Source of the DNA: Streptomyces sp. NBC_00539
GTDB lineage: Bacteria > Actinomycetota > Actinomycetes > Streptomycetales > Streptomycetaceae
Direction of reading: 5' to 3'
Assembly: GCF_036346105.1 (NCBI RefSeq)
Contig: NZ_CP107811.1
Coordinates: forward strand, 6,839,501 to 6,903,500
Length of the DNA stretch: 64,000 nt
Of this stretch, positions 54,601 to 63,261 are shown piece after piece; position 1 is the stretch's first letter; the number at the start of each line of letters is the position of its first letter. The notes below the pieces were generated by a model, which was given only the letters and a program-made list of their open reading frames with translations, had not been told where the DNA came from and did no database searches. The position numbers were made by a program, and so were the translations under genes.

Positions 54601-55029
54601 TCAGAGGCGGGCAAACCCGCCTCGCAAGCGCCGCACAATCCCTGCGCCGCACCTTCTCCGCCGCCCTTGCCCGCCACACCGGATCATCAAGGGTGAGGGC
54701 GTTGCGTTGCCTGTCTCTCGTCGCTCGAGGACTCGCGCCGCGAGGCCCGCCAACGGGCGGCCGGCGGTGTGGGGGTGGTAAGCCCGGGTGCCGTCAGCGG
54801 CCGGTGTACGGCAGCAGCGCATCTCGCGTGCGTTCTTGACGGCGGTGGCGAGGGCCCGCTGCTGCTGGGCCGTGACCCGGGTGACGCGTCGGCTGCGGAT
54901 CTTTCCGCGGTCGGAGACGAACTTCCGCAGCAGGTCGGTGTCCTTGTAGTCGATGTAGGTGATCTTGGCCGCGTCGAGCGGGTTTGGCCGGGACTTCACG
55001 GGCTTGCCGGGGTGTGGGCGTCGGGCCAT
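54601..55029 (-). CDS. rpsR: 30S ribosomal protein S18, zinc-independent paralogue, frameshifted tail
   Basis: Residues 1-70 from the ATG at 55029 are a complete S18 core ([47 protein letters not shown]). After Met70 the expected ALLPYTGR and stop (at 54794) are one base out of frame: GAGATGCGCTG where GAGATGGCGCTG is expected. The open frame therefore runs 72 foreign residues further, to 54601. The core lacks zinc-binding cysteines, as in the alternative S18 made under zinc shortage. It is the last gene of the Zur-type operon. Either S18 is tailed here or one G is missing from the assembly. Confidence 0.88.
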   Translation of the reverse strand: MARRPHPGKPVKSRPNPLDAAKITYIDYKDTDLLRKFVSDRGKIRSRRVTRVTAQQQRALATAVKNAREMRCCRTPAADGTRAYHPHTAGRPLAGLAARVLERRETGNATPSPLMIRCGGQGRRRRCGAGIVRRLRGGFARL

Positions 55030-55099
55030 GGGGATGCTTCTCCTTGCAGGAACGATTCGGGTTCGGCCTCGTCGGGCCGTGATCAGGTGTGTGTGGGTG

Positions 55100-56251
55100 T
55101 CAGACGGCGTCGAGGAGGGAGTCGAAGGCGGCGGGCAGGTGCTTCCACGCTTCGCGCCCCGGCTCGTACTCCGCGTCCGTCAGCAGGCAGGAGTCGAGGA
55201 GTTGTTCCAGCCCGTCCCGGTCCAGGCCAGGGGAGGTGAAGACGAGGTGCTGACAGCAGTCGCCGTGGTCCGGGTGCCAGTCGAGCGCGGCGGCCGCCTG
55301 ACGCATGGGCGGGACCATCTCCCAGGCCGCGGCGGGCAGTGACGCCAGCCACGGCCCGGCGCTCTCCACGCACAGAGCTCCGCCGGCCGCGTCCCAGGCG
55401 AGCAGCGTGTCGGGGCGGTCGGCGAGCCAGAACCGGCCGCGGCTGCGGGCGGCGGCGCAGCACAGGTCCTCAAGTGCCTGGTAGAGACGTTCCGGGTGGA
55501 ACGGCCGTCGGCGGTGCCAGACGAACGTCGTGACGCCGGCCTCGTCGGCGTCCTGGGGCAGGAGCGCGCACGCGGGGTGCTGGGCGGCCGCGGCGGCCTC
55601 TACGTCGAAGCCGGCGAAGGCGGCCCTTGCGAGTTCGGTGGACGCGGCCGGGACCCGGCGCGCGGTGGGGTGCAGTTGCGCGAGGAGGGCGTGGTCCTCG
55701 TCGTCGGCCTCGTCGCTGTCGATGACGGCGAGGACGGGCGCGTACTCCAGCTGGCGGGCCCAGGTGTCTCCGACGGTCCGTTGGTCGGTGGGGGCTGCGG
55801 CGAGGCCGGCCTCGGCTAGGTCGTCGCCGTTGGCGAGGTAGGGCAGGACAAGCGCGGGGTCCACGGCAGTGATCACGCTTGTCAGGGCCATCCGGTCTCC
55901 GCCGTGCGCCGCGATCACCTCCGCCATGGCCTTCGGTTCGACCGAGTCCCACAGCTCGACCACGGCGAGCCGGGTCAGGCCGCTGTCCGCCATCCGCTCC
56001 AGTTCCGGGACCAGGTCCTCGCGCAGTGCGCAGCACGCGCAGTCGTTGACCAGGGGGGTCTCATCACGGGAGAGGGTGCCCGACGCGTCGCGGATCAGGC
56101 GGAGCACAGTGCCGTCGGGTGCTCCGGCCAGATCGTGGTGGAGCGCCACACTGCCCGGGACGGTCCGCAGGAAGCGCTCTACGACTTCCTTCCGTGCGTC
56201 GGCGTGGAGACCGGCGACGATCACGACGTGGAGCTGGTGGTCGTGGGTCAT
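55100..56251 (-). CDS. CobW/COG0523-type GTPase (putative zinc metallochaperone)
   Basis: 383 residues from the ATG at 56251, whose A is shared with the TGA stop of rpmE2. The diagnostic metal motif NDCACC (Cys71, 73, 74) is present. The P-loop is unusual: [15 protein letters not shown] instead of a GxxxxGKT motif, so nucleotide binding may be weak or changed, as in other actinobacterial members of this subgroup. Its place between rpmE2 and rpsR in a zinc-starvation cluster points to a role in zinc delivery under shortage. Confidence 0.88.
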   Translation of the reverse strand: MTHDHQLHVVIVAGLHADARKEVVERFLRTVPGSVALHHDLAGAPDGTVLRLIRDASGTLSRDETPLVNDCACCALREDLVPELERMADSGLTRLAVVELWDSVEPKAMAEVIAAHGGDRMALTSVITAVDPALVLPYLANGDDLAEAGLAAAPTDQRTVGDTWARQLEYAPVLAVIDSDEADDEDHALLAQLHPTARRVPAASTELARAAFAGFDVEAAAAAQHPACALLPQDADEAGVTTFVWHRRRPFHPERLYQALEDLCCAAARSRGRFWLADRPDTLLAWDAAGGALCVESAGPWLASLPAAAWEMVPPMRQAAAALDWHPDHGDCCQHLVFTSPGLDRDGLEQLLDSCLLTDAEYEPGREAWKHLPAAFDSLLDAV

Positions 56252-56496
56252 CAACGAGCTCCGTAGCGGCGCTCGAACTTCTCGACGCGGCCGGCCGTGT
56301 CGAGTACGCGAGCGGTGCCCGTGTAGAAGGGGTGGCTCCCGGAGGAGATCTCCACGTCGACGACCGGGTAGGTGTTGCCGTCCTCCCAGTCGACGGTCTT
56401 GTCGCTGGTCATCGTGGAGCGGGTGAGGAACGCGGTGCCAGAGGCGGTGTCGCGGAAGACGACGGGCGCGTAGGCGGGGTGGATTCCGGGCTTCAT
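56251..56496 (-). CDS. rpmE2: 50S ribosomal protein L31 type B (zinc-independent)
   Basis: 81 residues starting [20 protein letters not shown] and carrying [20 protein letters not shown] near the end, the signature of the type B L31. It lacks the CxxC zinc ribbon of the housekeeping L31, so it can replace that protein when zinc is scarce. It follows rpmG by about 43 bases and is coupled to the GTPase gene (TGATG). Confidence 0.95.
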   Translation of the reverse strand: MKPGIHPAYAPVVFRDTASGTAFLTRSTMTSDKTVDWEDGNTYPVVDVEISSGSHPFYTGTARVLDTAGRVEKFERRYGAR

Positions 56497-56539
56497 GACA
56501 GGCGGCCTTTCGAAGGGTTGGGGCGGGGTGTGCGGGGGA

Positions 56540-56704
56540 TCAGCGCTCTTCGCGGAAGTCGACGTGCCGGCGTACGACGGGGTCGTACTTGTGCAGCACC
56601 AGCCGGTCGGGGTCGTTGCGCCGGTTCTTGCGGGTGACATAGGTGAACCCGGTGCCTGCCGTGGAACGGAGCTTGACGACCGGGCGGATCTCGTTGCGTG
56701 CCAT
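56540..56704 (-). CDS. rpmG: 50S ribosomal protein L33 (zinc-independent)
   Basis: 54 residues from the ATG at 56704: [20 protein letters not shown] then [20 protein letters not shown], an L33 lacking the paired cysteines of the zinc-binding form. It is the first gene of the minus-strand operon and starts 17 bases from the Zur-like operator at 56721-56739. Confidence 0.95.
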   Translation of the reverse strand: MARNEIRPVVKLRSTAGTGFTYVTRKNRRNDPDRLVLHKYDPVVRRHVDFREER

Positions 56705-56720
56705 GAGGCTAGTATATGAC

Positions 56721-56739
56721 ATTGGTTTTCATTACCAAT
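56721..56739. promoter_or_regulatory. Zur-like operator between divergent ribosomal-paralogue genes
   Basis: Inverted arms ATTGGT (56721-56726) and ACCAAT (56734-56739) around TTTCATT. Position and A+T-rich palindrome match Zur boxes (TGAAAATNATTTTCA-type) that control zinc-independent ribosomal paralogues in Streptomyces. It lies 17 bases from rpmG and about 44 bases before rpmB, so one site can control both directions. TATATGAC at 56713-56720 may be a -10. Confidence 0.7.
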
Positions 56740-56782
56740 ACGCAGCCCATCAAGACGGTCACCAAGAAAGGCGGCACCTTCC

Positions 56783-57019
56783 ATGTCAGCCCACTGCCAA
56801 CTGACCGGCGCCAAGCCGGGCTTCGGCAATGCCATCTCCCACTCACACCGGCGCACCTCGCGCCGCTTCGACCCGAACATCCAGCGCAAGCGCTACTGGC
56901 TGGCGAGCGAGGGGCGCCACGTCCGCCTGACGCTGAGCGCCAAGGCGATCAAGACGGTGGACGCGATCGGCATCGAGGCCGCCGTGACCCGGATCCGCGC
57001 ACGGGGAGGGAAGGTCTGA
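56783..57019 (+). CDS. rpmB: 50S ribosomal protein L28 (zinc-independent)
   Basis: 78 residues: [40 protein letters not shown] and RVRLTLS-type ending [12 protein letters not shown]. The housekeeping form carries a CxxC pair that is missing here (one Cys only). It shares the operator with the divergent rpmG operon and its stop overlaps the rpsN start (TGATG). Confidence 0.94.
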   Translation: MSAHCQLTGAKPGFGNAISHSHRRTSRRFDPNIQRKRYWLASEGRHVRLTLSAKAIKTVDAIGIEAAVTRIRARGGKV

Positions 57020-57324
57020 TGGCGAAGAAGAGCAAGGTCGCGCAGAACGAGAAGCGCAAGGAGACCGTCGCCCGATACGTCGCCCGGCGGGCCGAACTCA
57101 AGGAGGCCATCCGCCGCCCGTCCGCCACCGCGGCCGAACGGGAGGCCGCCCTCGCGGAGCTCCGCCGGCAACCGCGCAACGCCAGCGCCACCCGCGTCCG
57201 CAACCGCGACAGCGTGGACGGTCGCCCCCGCGGCTACCTGCGCAAGTTCGGACTCTCCCGCGTACGAGCCCGGCAGCAGGCACATGCGGGGTTCTTGCCA
57301 GGAGTGACGAAGTCGTCCTGGTAG
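57019..57324 (+). CDS. rpsN: 30S ribosomal protein S14 (zinc-independent)
   Basis: 101 residues, the length of the cysteine-free S14 form (zinc form is 61 residues). Text: [40 protein letters not shown] and [20 protein letters not shown]. No Cys is present. It is coupled to rpmB and ends the plus-strand unit. Confidence 0.95.
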   Translation: MAKKSKVAQNEKRKETVARYVARRAELKEAIRRPSATAAEREAALAELRRQPRNASATRVRNRDSVDGRPRGYLRKFGLSRVRARQQAHAGFLPGVTKSSW

Positions 57325-57384
57325 GCGACACCCGGACCACACGCCCGACCCGCTCGATCGACCACTACTCGCACACTGCCCCAG

Positions 57385-57410
57385 AATGGTTAGTGAGCAT
57401 GATTACCATT
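57385..57410. promoter_or_regulatory. Second Zur-like palindrome, no adjacent gene
   Basis: Arms AATGGT (57385-57390) and ACCATT (57405-57410) around TAGTGAGCATGATT. It shares ATTACCA with the operator at 56721-56739. No start codon or gene follows within 500 bases on the plus strand, so it appears to be an orphan operator left after loss of a zinc-regulated gene. The call is inference from similarity alone. Confidence 0.45.
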
Positions 57411-57428
57411 AAGAGTTAGGGTGCGTCC

Positions 57429-57490
57429 CGTACGCGTGCGGCACCTCGACGGGCAAGCAAGGGGGGCCCGAAGGGGGCCGCACGCGTACG
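57429..57490. terminator. Long inverted repeat, possible terminator
   Basis: Perfect 13-base arms CGTACGCGTGCGG (57429-57441) and CCGCACGCGTACG (57478-57490) with a 36-base loop that itself can pair (GGGGGGCCC with GGGGGCC). It lies 105 bases after rpsN. A terminator is the simplest explanation; the orphan operator lies just before it. Confidence 0.55.
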
Positions 57491-57869
57491 TCGCGAAAGC
57501 CGAGCCGTCACGGCGGAAAGCGGCTCGGCTTCCGAGACAGTCTCGCGACGCGCACGCCCGCCCGTGGGCCGGGTGCGACCCTGCGCCGTCCACGGTGAGC
57601 CGCGACTCCGATCCCCGCGCCGTCGCCACGTCCCGGCCGCCGGCGGTCACGTCACCCTCAACCGGTTTCGCGCCTCCCACGCGTCGGGCGCATCCAGCAT
57701 GAACCCGCATCCACACCCCCGTGCACCCACAGAGGCAACCCCGACTCCGACGGCGAGCCGCTGCGCCACCCTGCGCGCTCCGGCCAGACGCGATGAGCTG
57801 TACGGCGATGTCCCGCTGGCAGGTGACCGTAATCGTCGGCTGAACGGCGCGGGCGGCGCCGTACGCGCG
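57491..57869. other. Gene-free stretch
   Basis: About 380 bases between the hairpin and the sedolisin terminator, without a recognisable gene. Confidence 0.35.
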
Positions 57870-57906
57870 GACGGGCCCGGACCGATGCCTGCGGTCCGGG
57901 CCCGTC
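57870..57906 (-). terminator. Terminator of the sedolisin gene
   Basis: Perfect 14-base arms GACGGGCCCGGACC (57870-57883) and GGTCCGGGCCCGTC (57893-57906) with a 9-base loop, 13 bases beyond the minus-strand stop at 57920. Confidence 0.8.
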
Positions 57907-57919
57907 GTTCACGGAGCGG

Positions 57920-59728
57920 TCAGCTGATGGTGAGCGCGGTGTCGTCGATCACGAACGAGGTCTGGAGGCTGGAGTCCTCGGTTCCGGTGAACTTGATGGT
58001 CACCGACTGCCCCGCGTACGAGGACAGGTCGAAGGTCTTCTGCGCGTAGCCGGTGTTCTTGTTGAGGTTGGAGTAGGAGGTTAGGGTCGTGGAGTTGGCC
58101 TGCACCGTCAGCTTGTCGTAGGTGGTGGTGGTCGTCGTCTCCGCGGTGTCGATGTGCACGTAGTAGCTGAGGGTCGCGTGGCACCCCGCGGGAATGGTCA
58201 CCGACTGGGACAGCGAGTCGGTGTGCGTGGAGCCGTAGCCGTCGAGCCAGGCCTTCCATGAGCCGGAGTGCGCCGCCTCCCCGCTGCCGTTGTCGACCAC
58301 GCCCGCGGAGGCGGTCCACGGACTGGCGCTGCCGGTCTCGAAGCCCTGGTTGCCGAGGAGCTGTACCGGGGCGCAGTCTCCGCCCACCGGGGTGACGGTC
58401 CAGGTGAAGGAGGTGGTGCCGCTCGCGTTGGTGGTGTCCTTGGCGGTGACCGTCACGTTGTAGGTGCCGGCGGTGGTCGGCGTGCCACTGATCAGGCCGG
58501 TGGAGGCGTTGATCGACAGGCCGGGCGGGAGTCCGATGGCGCTGTACGTGAGGGTCTGCCCGCTCGCCGAGTCGGTGGCCTTGATCTGGAGGGAGGCGGC
58601 CGTGTTGACGGTGGTGGAGCGGCTGCCGGGGTTGGTCACCGTGACGGTGTTGCCTCCGGTGGAGCCGCCCGCGAAGGCGCCGGTGCCGTTGGGTGTGCCG
58701 AGGCCGGTCGGGCCGTCGTAGCCGGACTTGGCGGTGCACAGGTAGCTGCTGCCGCAGGAGCCGTTGGCGCCGCTGGTCACGTCGTTGAGTGCCGAGGTGT
58801 GGGCGTAGGGGTACGAGGACGGGTAGCTGCCGGCGACCGGGGTGCCCGCCAGGGCGTAGACGGAGGCGATGATCGGCGCCGAGGCGCTGGTGCCGCCGTA
58901 GACGTTCCAGCCGCTCGCCTGGTAGGTGTCGTAGACGGCCAGGCCGGTGGCCGGGTCGGCGACGGCCGAGACGTCGGAGACGGTGCGCTTGGCGCAGCCG
59001 CTGTCACTCTGCCAGGAGGGCTTGGTGGTGTAGGCCGAGCAGCCGGAACCGGCGCCGTTGCCGCCGGCGCTGGTGCCCCAGACCGATTCGGACCAGCCGC
59101 GGGTGGTGCCGCCCGCGCGGTTCAGCGAGGTGCCGCCGACTGAGGTGACGTACTGGGAGGCCGCCGGGTACTCGACGCCGTAGCCGCTGTCACCAGAGCT
59201 GACGGTGATCGCGACGCCGGGGTGGTTGAAGTACGGGGCGTCGGAGCTGGGGTCGGTGGAGTCCTCGCCGCCGCCGTAGCTGTTGGAGACGTACTTCGCC
59301 CCCATGGCCACCGCGCGGTTGACGGCGGCGCCCAGGTCCTCCATGGACGGCTGGTTCGCCTCGACGAGCAGGATGTGGCACTGGGGGCAGACGGCGCTGA
59401 CCATGTCCACGTCGAGGGAGATCTCTCCCGCCCAACCGGAGTCGGCCTTCGGGTAGTTGGTGCGGCCGTTCTGGTCGAACTTCTTGAAGCAGCCGTTGGC
59501 CGTGGTACAGGCCGGCAGGCCGTACTGGGAGCGGTAGGTCGCCAGGTCGGACTCGGCGTTCGGGTCGTCGTACGCGTCGATGATGGCGACCGTCGCGCCG
59601 GCTCCGGCAGAGGCCGACAGCGCGTACGCGCTCTGCAGGTCAGCGGGGCCGTAGCCGGACGGAAGCAGGTTCGGCGCGAGGCGCAGTTGCTGCTTGACGT
59701 CGGTGCGGGCCAGCGCGTGGCAGGCCAT
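57920..59728 (-). CDS. Sedolisin (S53) peptidase with Ig-like domains, prepro region lost
   Basis: 602 residues. The Glu102/Asp106 pair (GEISLDVDM), the oxyanion-site Asp (VSSGDSGYG) and the nucleophile of GGTSASAP are all present, so the acid-acting serine protease domain is complete. A putative Ig/cadherin-type domain ([20 protein letters not shown]) and a C-terminal carbohydrate/jelly-roll-type domain follow. Relatives carry a signal peptide and a prodomain before this point. Here the upstream frame ([20 protein letters not shown]) ends in a TGA at about 59781-59783, so these are lost and the ATG at 59728 gives an unsecreted stump. A promoter is not evident. Confidence 0.88.
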   Translation of the reverse strand: MACHALARTDVKQQLRLAPNLLPSGYGPADLQSAYALSASAGAGATVAIIDAYDDPNAESDLATYRSQYGLPACTTANGCFKKFDQNGRTNYPKADSGWAGEISLDVDMVSAVCPQCHILLVEANQPSMEDLGAAVNRAVAMGAKYVSNSYGGGEDSTDPSSDAPYFNHPGVAITVSSGDSGYGVEYPAASQYVTSVGGTSLNRAGGTTRGWSESVWGTSAGGNGAGSGCSAYTTKPSWQSDSGCAKRTVSDVSAVADPATGLAVYDTYQASGWNVYGGTSASAPIIASVYALAGTPVAGSYPSSYPYAHTSALNDVTSGANGSCGSSYLCTAKSGYDGPTGLGTPNGTGAFAGGSTGGNTVTVTNPGSRSTTVNTAASLQIKATDSASGQTLTYSAIGLPPGLSINASTGLISGTPTTAGTYNVTVTAKDTTNASGTTSFTWTVTPVGGDCAPVQLLGNQGFETGSASPWTASAGVVDNGSGEAAHSGSWKAWLDGYGSTHTDSLSQSVTIPAGCHATLSYYVHIDTAETTTTTTYDKLTVQANSTTLTSYSNLNKNTGYAQKTFDLSSYAGQSVTIKFTGTEDSSLQTSFVIDDTALTIS

Positions 59729-60073
59729 GTAGCCGGCCTTCGTTGGCTCCGAGCAGAGCCGCTGGGAACCCGAATACGCTGATCAACAACGGCAGACGGA
59801 ACTCTGCCCCACCCGACCGATCATGCCGCCCAAGGCCCCGACCGCGGTCCCGCAGGCAAGCGCCGACGGGATCGAGCGCATGGCACGGTCGGGCAGGGCA
59901 TCGGGTCTGGTGCTCACGGACGGAACCTCTCTGGCACGGCGCGGAACCCGCGCGACTCGCGGGTAACCCTCTTGGCGCCCGCCCCGTAATTGCGGCTCTG
60001 GCGGCCCGTTCCCTGATACTCCGGGCTGGGGGGCGCCGTGCCAGAAACCCGGCTTTTTCTCGGCGGGAGCGGG
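59729..60073. other. Gene-free stretch upstream of the sedolisin
   Basis: About 345 bases. On the minus strand a GTG near 59919 opens a frame (RSIPSALACGTAVGALGGMI) that ends at the same TGA that cuts off the sedolisin. It has weak signal-peptide character and may be what remains of the prepro region. Confidence 0.35.
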
Positions 60074-60289
60074 TCAGGCCGTCCCGACGGAGTCGAGCCT
60101 GCCCGCCTTGGCGTCCTCTATGAGGGAACCGAATTGATCAGCGCTCATCTCCACACGCTGCCCGAAGTCGTCGGTCATCGCGACGCGGCGTTCCGCCGGG
60201 GCGGACTCGTCGACGAACAGCTGCAGGCAGCCGCAGTCGCACTTGCCGCAGAACGTGGCCACGGCTTCCAGGGAATTGGTGTCGGTCAT
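60074..60289 (-). CDS. Small conserved CDCGC protein
   Basis: 71 residues. Four cysteines lie in CGKCDCGC (residues 14-21), a compact metal-binding pattern. The rest is SAPAERRVAMTDDFGQRVEM and FGSLIEDAKAGRLDSV. Proteins of this kind are found across Streptomyces, usually alone, and have no named function that I know. The ATG at 60289 follows a GGTGCC stretch with a weak ribosome site (AAGGTG). Confidence 0.7.
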   Translation of the reverse strand: MTDTNSLEAVATFCGKCDCGCLQLFVDESAPAERRVAMTDDFGQRVEMSADQFGSLIEDAKAGRLDSVGTA

Positions 60290-60559
60290 CTCGGGCACCT
60301 TCCGTAGTCGCGTCCGCCCACGGAGGTGCACCGCCACCCGTATCCCGAACGTGGTGGGAATGCCCGTTCGGCGAGGCGGGCAAGCGCCGGCCGCGCACCG
60401 GATCGGAGCACGGCCGGCGGATGCTGTGCTCCCACTGCTCCCAGCCGCCGGGGAAGTGACGGAAACCAGAAGGCACATCGGTACGACTACCTGGGAGAGG
60501 CCGGTGATCCGGCAACTCGCACGGGTGAGACTCTCCGAACCGCCATCGCTCACCGGCCT

Positions 60560-60798
60560 GAAGAAGGAGAGTCGGCAGCGTTCGCCTCGATCGGTCTTTC
60601 GATCGCCACGTGGATGACGTCCCTAAACGCCGAACCGGGAGCTGGCATTGCCCGCGCCGACCGGTGGGGAATCTTCATTGGTGAATGGGCCCCCACCTTC
60701 CTCGGGCTCGGTCTCGCCCCTATCCCACTACGAGCAGTCGGACGGCACCCTCCTCGCCGGCGTCAGCGACGTCCGCCAGGAACGGGAGGCCATGTAGC
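60560..60798 (+). pseudogene. Small membrane protein relic
   Basis: GESAAFASIGLSIATWMTSL then RADRWGIFIGEWAPTFLGLG encodes two short membrane segments typical of a Streptomyces family of about 80 residues. After about 60718 a shift gives LSHYEQSDGTLLAGVSDVRQ and a stop at 60798. No start codon with a ribosome site is present. It is decayed. Confidence 0.45.
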
Positions 60799-60848
60799 AC
60801 CCACGTCCCGCCCGATCCTTCCCACGGGCGGCTCGCCGCGCGCCGGAG

Positions 60849-61103
60849 TCAAGGCAGGTCGACCGGCGGCGGCCCGGGCTCCGGCTCGTACTCGTGCGGC
60901 CCGTCGCCCTGCCAGACGATCAACGGCGAATCGCCGAGGACCAACTCGTCCGGATCCGGTACCTCGATCAGCCGCAGGAACTCGATCACGTCCGCGTCGG
61001 AGTAAGCGATGCCGAGGATCGTGTCGGTACCGCGCACGTGGAAGCTGACCCGCCGGCCGCCCGACGGGGAGATCCGGTGCACGACGATCGGTGCGCGGCC
61101 CAT
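60849..61103 (-). CDS. Hypothetical small protein
   Basis: 84 residues from the ATG at 61103. The text APIVVHRISPSGGRRVSFHV, RGTDTILGIAYSDADVIEFL and DDPLIVWQGDGPHEYE-like ending is beta-rich then acidic. I recall similar small proteins near regulators in Streptomyces but know no family. It is soluble, without signal or membrane segments. It is convergent with the relic at 60560-60798. Confidence 0.65.
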   Translation of the reverse strand: MGRAPIVVHRISPSGGRRVSFHVRGTDTILGIAYSDADVIEFLRLIEVPDPDELVLGDSPLIVWQGDGPHEYEPEPGPPPVDLP

Positions 61104-61350
61104 GGGTCCAGCCTGCACGCGGCCGGTTGGTCCAGCACGCCGAGCGCCGCGTCCGGGCATCAGTACAGGCAGGGCCGACGATCCACGCCGAGCGCCCGAA
61201 GCGCCGCATCCAGGGTCAGCGGCTGCCGCCTGCCTTGTGCCGAGGGGGTGACTGGAGTTACCCCTCGTCCGGCGCGGCCGGAGACGGGTAGGCCAGCCAG
61301 CAGCACCAACCTTTCGTCATGGACCGAAGTGATGAGGCATGCTTGGGGGC

Positions 61351-62130
61351 ATGACCAAATCGCATACGGACATGCTGACCTCCCGATCGCCGAGCCCCGG
61401 AGCGCCGGGCGACGGGGCGCCCCCGGAGGGCGCCGCCCCGGCCGCGCGCCTCGCGGCTCTGGCTGCGGCCCTGGCCGACGAGACCCGGGCCGCCATCTGC
61501 ATGACGCTTCTGGAGGGGCGGGCCTGGACCGCGGGGGAGCTGGCCCGGATCACCTCGGTCGCGCCGTCCACCGTGAGCGGGCACCTGGCCCGCCTGACAG
61601 AGGCGGGCCTCTGCGTGACCGAGCGGCAGGGGCGGCACAGCTACGTGCGGGTCGCCGACGCCGCGACGGCCCGCCTGCTCGACGAGCTCGCCTCGTACGC
61701 GGTTCCGGACCGGGACGCGGCGCACGCGGTGCCTGTGGTCGCGGCGCCCGACCCGCTGGCCCGTGCCCGTACCTGCTACGACCACTTCGCGGGCCGCTTG
61801 GGAATGGCGGTGACGGACGCGATGGAGCGCCACGGGCTGCTTCGCACAGAGGGCGTTTTCGAGTTGACGGAGGCCGGTCGGCGATGGTGCGCCGAGGCGG
61901 GTGTGGGCCTCCTGGCCACGGGCCGACGGCCCACTGCGAGTTCCTGCCTGGACTGGACGGAGCGCCGTCGGCACCTGGGCGGCGTCGTCGGGGCTCGATT
62001 GTGTGCGCGGGCGTTGGACCGCGGATGGGTGGTGCGACCGGCCGGCGGCGGACGGACCCTGGAGGTGACCGCCGTCGGCGAACGGGCGCTGCTCGACCTG
62101 CTCGGAATCACTCCCGAGGACTGGAGCTGA
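61351..62130 (+). CDS. ArsR/SmtB-type winged-helix regulator
   Basis: 259 residues from the ATG at 61351. A Pro/Ala-rich N-terminus of about 35 residues precedes the winged helix: LAALAAALADETRAAICMTL, LARITSVAPSTVSGHLARLT, RQGRHSYVRVADAATARLL. No CxC metal-binding pair typical of SmtB/ArsR metal sensors is seen in the alpha-3 helix, so it may sense another ligand through its long C-terminal domain (YDHFAGRLGMAVTDAMERHG). Its stop lies 75 bases from the next gene, an EamA exporter, which it may control through the palindrome at 62166-62181. Confidence 0.9.
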   Translation: MTKSHTDMLTSRSPSPGAPGDGAPPEGAAPAARLAALAAALADETRAAICMTLLEGRAWTAGELARITSVAPSTVSGHLARLTEAGLCVTERQGRHSYVRVADAATARLLDELASYAVPDRDAAHAVPVVAAPDPLARARTCYDHFAGRLGMAVTDAMERHGLLRTEGVFELTEAGRRWCAEAGVGLLATGRRPTASSCLDWTERRRHLGGVVGARLCARALDRGWVVRPAGGGRTLEVTAVGERALLDLLGITPEDWS

Positions 62131-62165
62131 ACTCACGGGCCGGACGGGTGCAGCCAGCGAATCAT

Positions 62166-62181
62166 TTCGGTAGACACCGAA
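62166..62181. promoter_or_regulatory. Perfect palindromic operator before eamA-like gene
   Basis: TTCGGT-AGAC-ACCGAA: 6-base arms, 4-base spacer. About 12 bases downstream lies TAGGGT (62193-62198), a possible -10 that leaves almost no leader before the ATG at 62205, so the palindrome covers the -35 region. It is a likely repressor site; the ArsR-type protein encoded next to it is the natural candidate. Confidence 0.55.
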
Positions 62182-62204
62182 GTATTTTGCGATAGGGTGA
62201 ACCC

Positions 62205-63188
62205 ATGACCATGACCCTCCTGCGCCCGAGCCGAATATCGCCCAGCGTCCTCACGGTCGGCGCCGTCACCTTCACGGTCTTCGCCTGGGCGTCCGCCTTC
62301 GTCTCCATCCGCAGCGCGAGCGCCGCCTACTCGCCTGGCGCCCTGGCACTCGGCCGCCTGATCACCGGTTCGGGGGTGCTCGCCGCCCTGTTGCTGATCC
62401 GTCGCCAGGGCTTGCCGCCCCGCAGGGCCTGGCGGGGCATCCTGATCTCCGGGGTGGTGTGGTTCTGCGGCTACACGGTCGCCCTCAACTGGGGGGAACG
62501 ACTGGTCGACGCCGGTACGGCCGCCCTGCTCGTGAATACCGGCCCGATCCTGATGGCCCTGCTCGCCGCCCGTCTCCTGGGGGAGGCGCTGCCGCCGCGC
62601 CTGTTGTCCGGCATGGCCGTCTCGTTCGTCGGAGCGGTCGTCGTGGGCCTGTCCATGTCCTCCGGCGGTGGGTCGGCCTCGGTGCTCGGCGTGGTCCTGT
62701 GCCTGCTGGCGGCCGTGGCCTACGCGACCGGCGTCGTCTCGCAAAAGCCCGCGCTGTCCTTCGGTACGCCCCTGCAGATCACCGCCTACAGCTGCATGAC
62801 GGGAGCGTTGGCCTGCCTGCCCTTCGCCGGGCAGCTGGCCACGGAACTGCCGAGGGCACCGATCTCCGCGACGCTGAACATGATCTACCTGGGTGTGGTT
62901 CCGACCGCCCTTGCGTTCATCACCTGGACCTACGCCCTGGCGCGCACCCCCGCCGGCAAGCTGGGCGCGACGACCTACGCCGTGCCCGCCATCGTGGTCC
63001 TGCTGAGCTGGGCCCTGCTGGGCGAGGTGCCCGGCTGGCTGACTTTGCTCGGCGGAGTGCTCTGCCTGGCCGGGGTCGCGGTCTCCCGCTACCGGCCCCG
63101 CACGGCCACCCCGTCGCAACCGGCCGCCCCCGCACCGGCCGGGCCTGACACGGGCGCCCGCCCCGGCAGTCCCTGCGCCCGTTCCTAA
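62205..63188 (+). CDS. EamA/DMT-family exporter
   Basis: 327 residues with ten membrane helices in two EamA repeats (residues about 10-145 and 155-290), each ending in a Gly-rich helix (GRLITGSGVLAALLLIRRQG; GLSMSSGGGSASVLGVVLCL). It should export amino acids, metabolites or drugs. The C-terminal tail is Pro/Ala-rich. The gene may be nearly leaderless and lies under a palindromic operator, behind the ArsR-type regulator. Confidence 0.9.
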   Translation: MTMTLLRPSRISPSVLTVGAVTFTVFAWASAFVSIRSASAAYSPGALALGRLITGSGVLAALLLIRRQGLPPRRAWRGILISGVVWFCGYTVALNWGERLVDAGTAALLVNTGPILMALLAARLLGEALPPRLLSGMAVSFVGAVVVGLSMSSGGGSASVLGVVLCLLAAVAYATGVVSQKPALSFGTPLQITAYSCMTGALACLPFAGQLATELPRAPISATLNMIYLGVVPTALAFITWTYALARTPAGKLGATTYAVPAIVVLLSWALLGEVPGWLTLLGGVLCLAGVAVSRYRPRTATPSQPAAPAPAGPDTGARPGSPCARS

Positions 63189-63261
63189 CCCCTTTCCGCC
63201 ACTCCGGGCGCTGGACGCAGGTAGCGGGAATCGGGGGGCGTGGCCCCGCGTTACCGCACCC

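Noticed and set aside
56716-57324. One long open frame over the L28 and S14 genes
   Set aside because: It begins in the operator region out of frame with L28; L28 and S14 each have their own start and family match.
59729-59920. Start of the sedolisin at the GTG near 59919 with read-through or selenocysteine at the TGA
   Set aside because: No conserved prodomain text precedes the TGA and no selenocysteine element was seen; loss of the prepro part is simpler.
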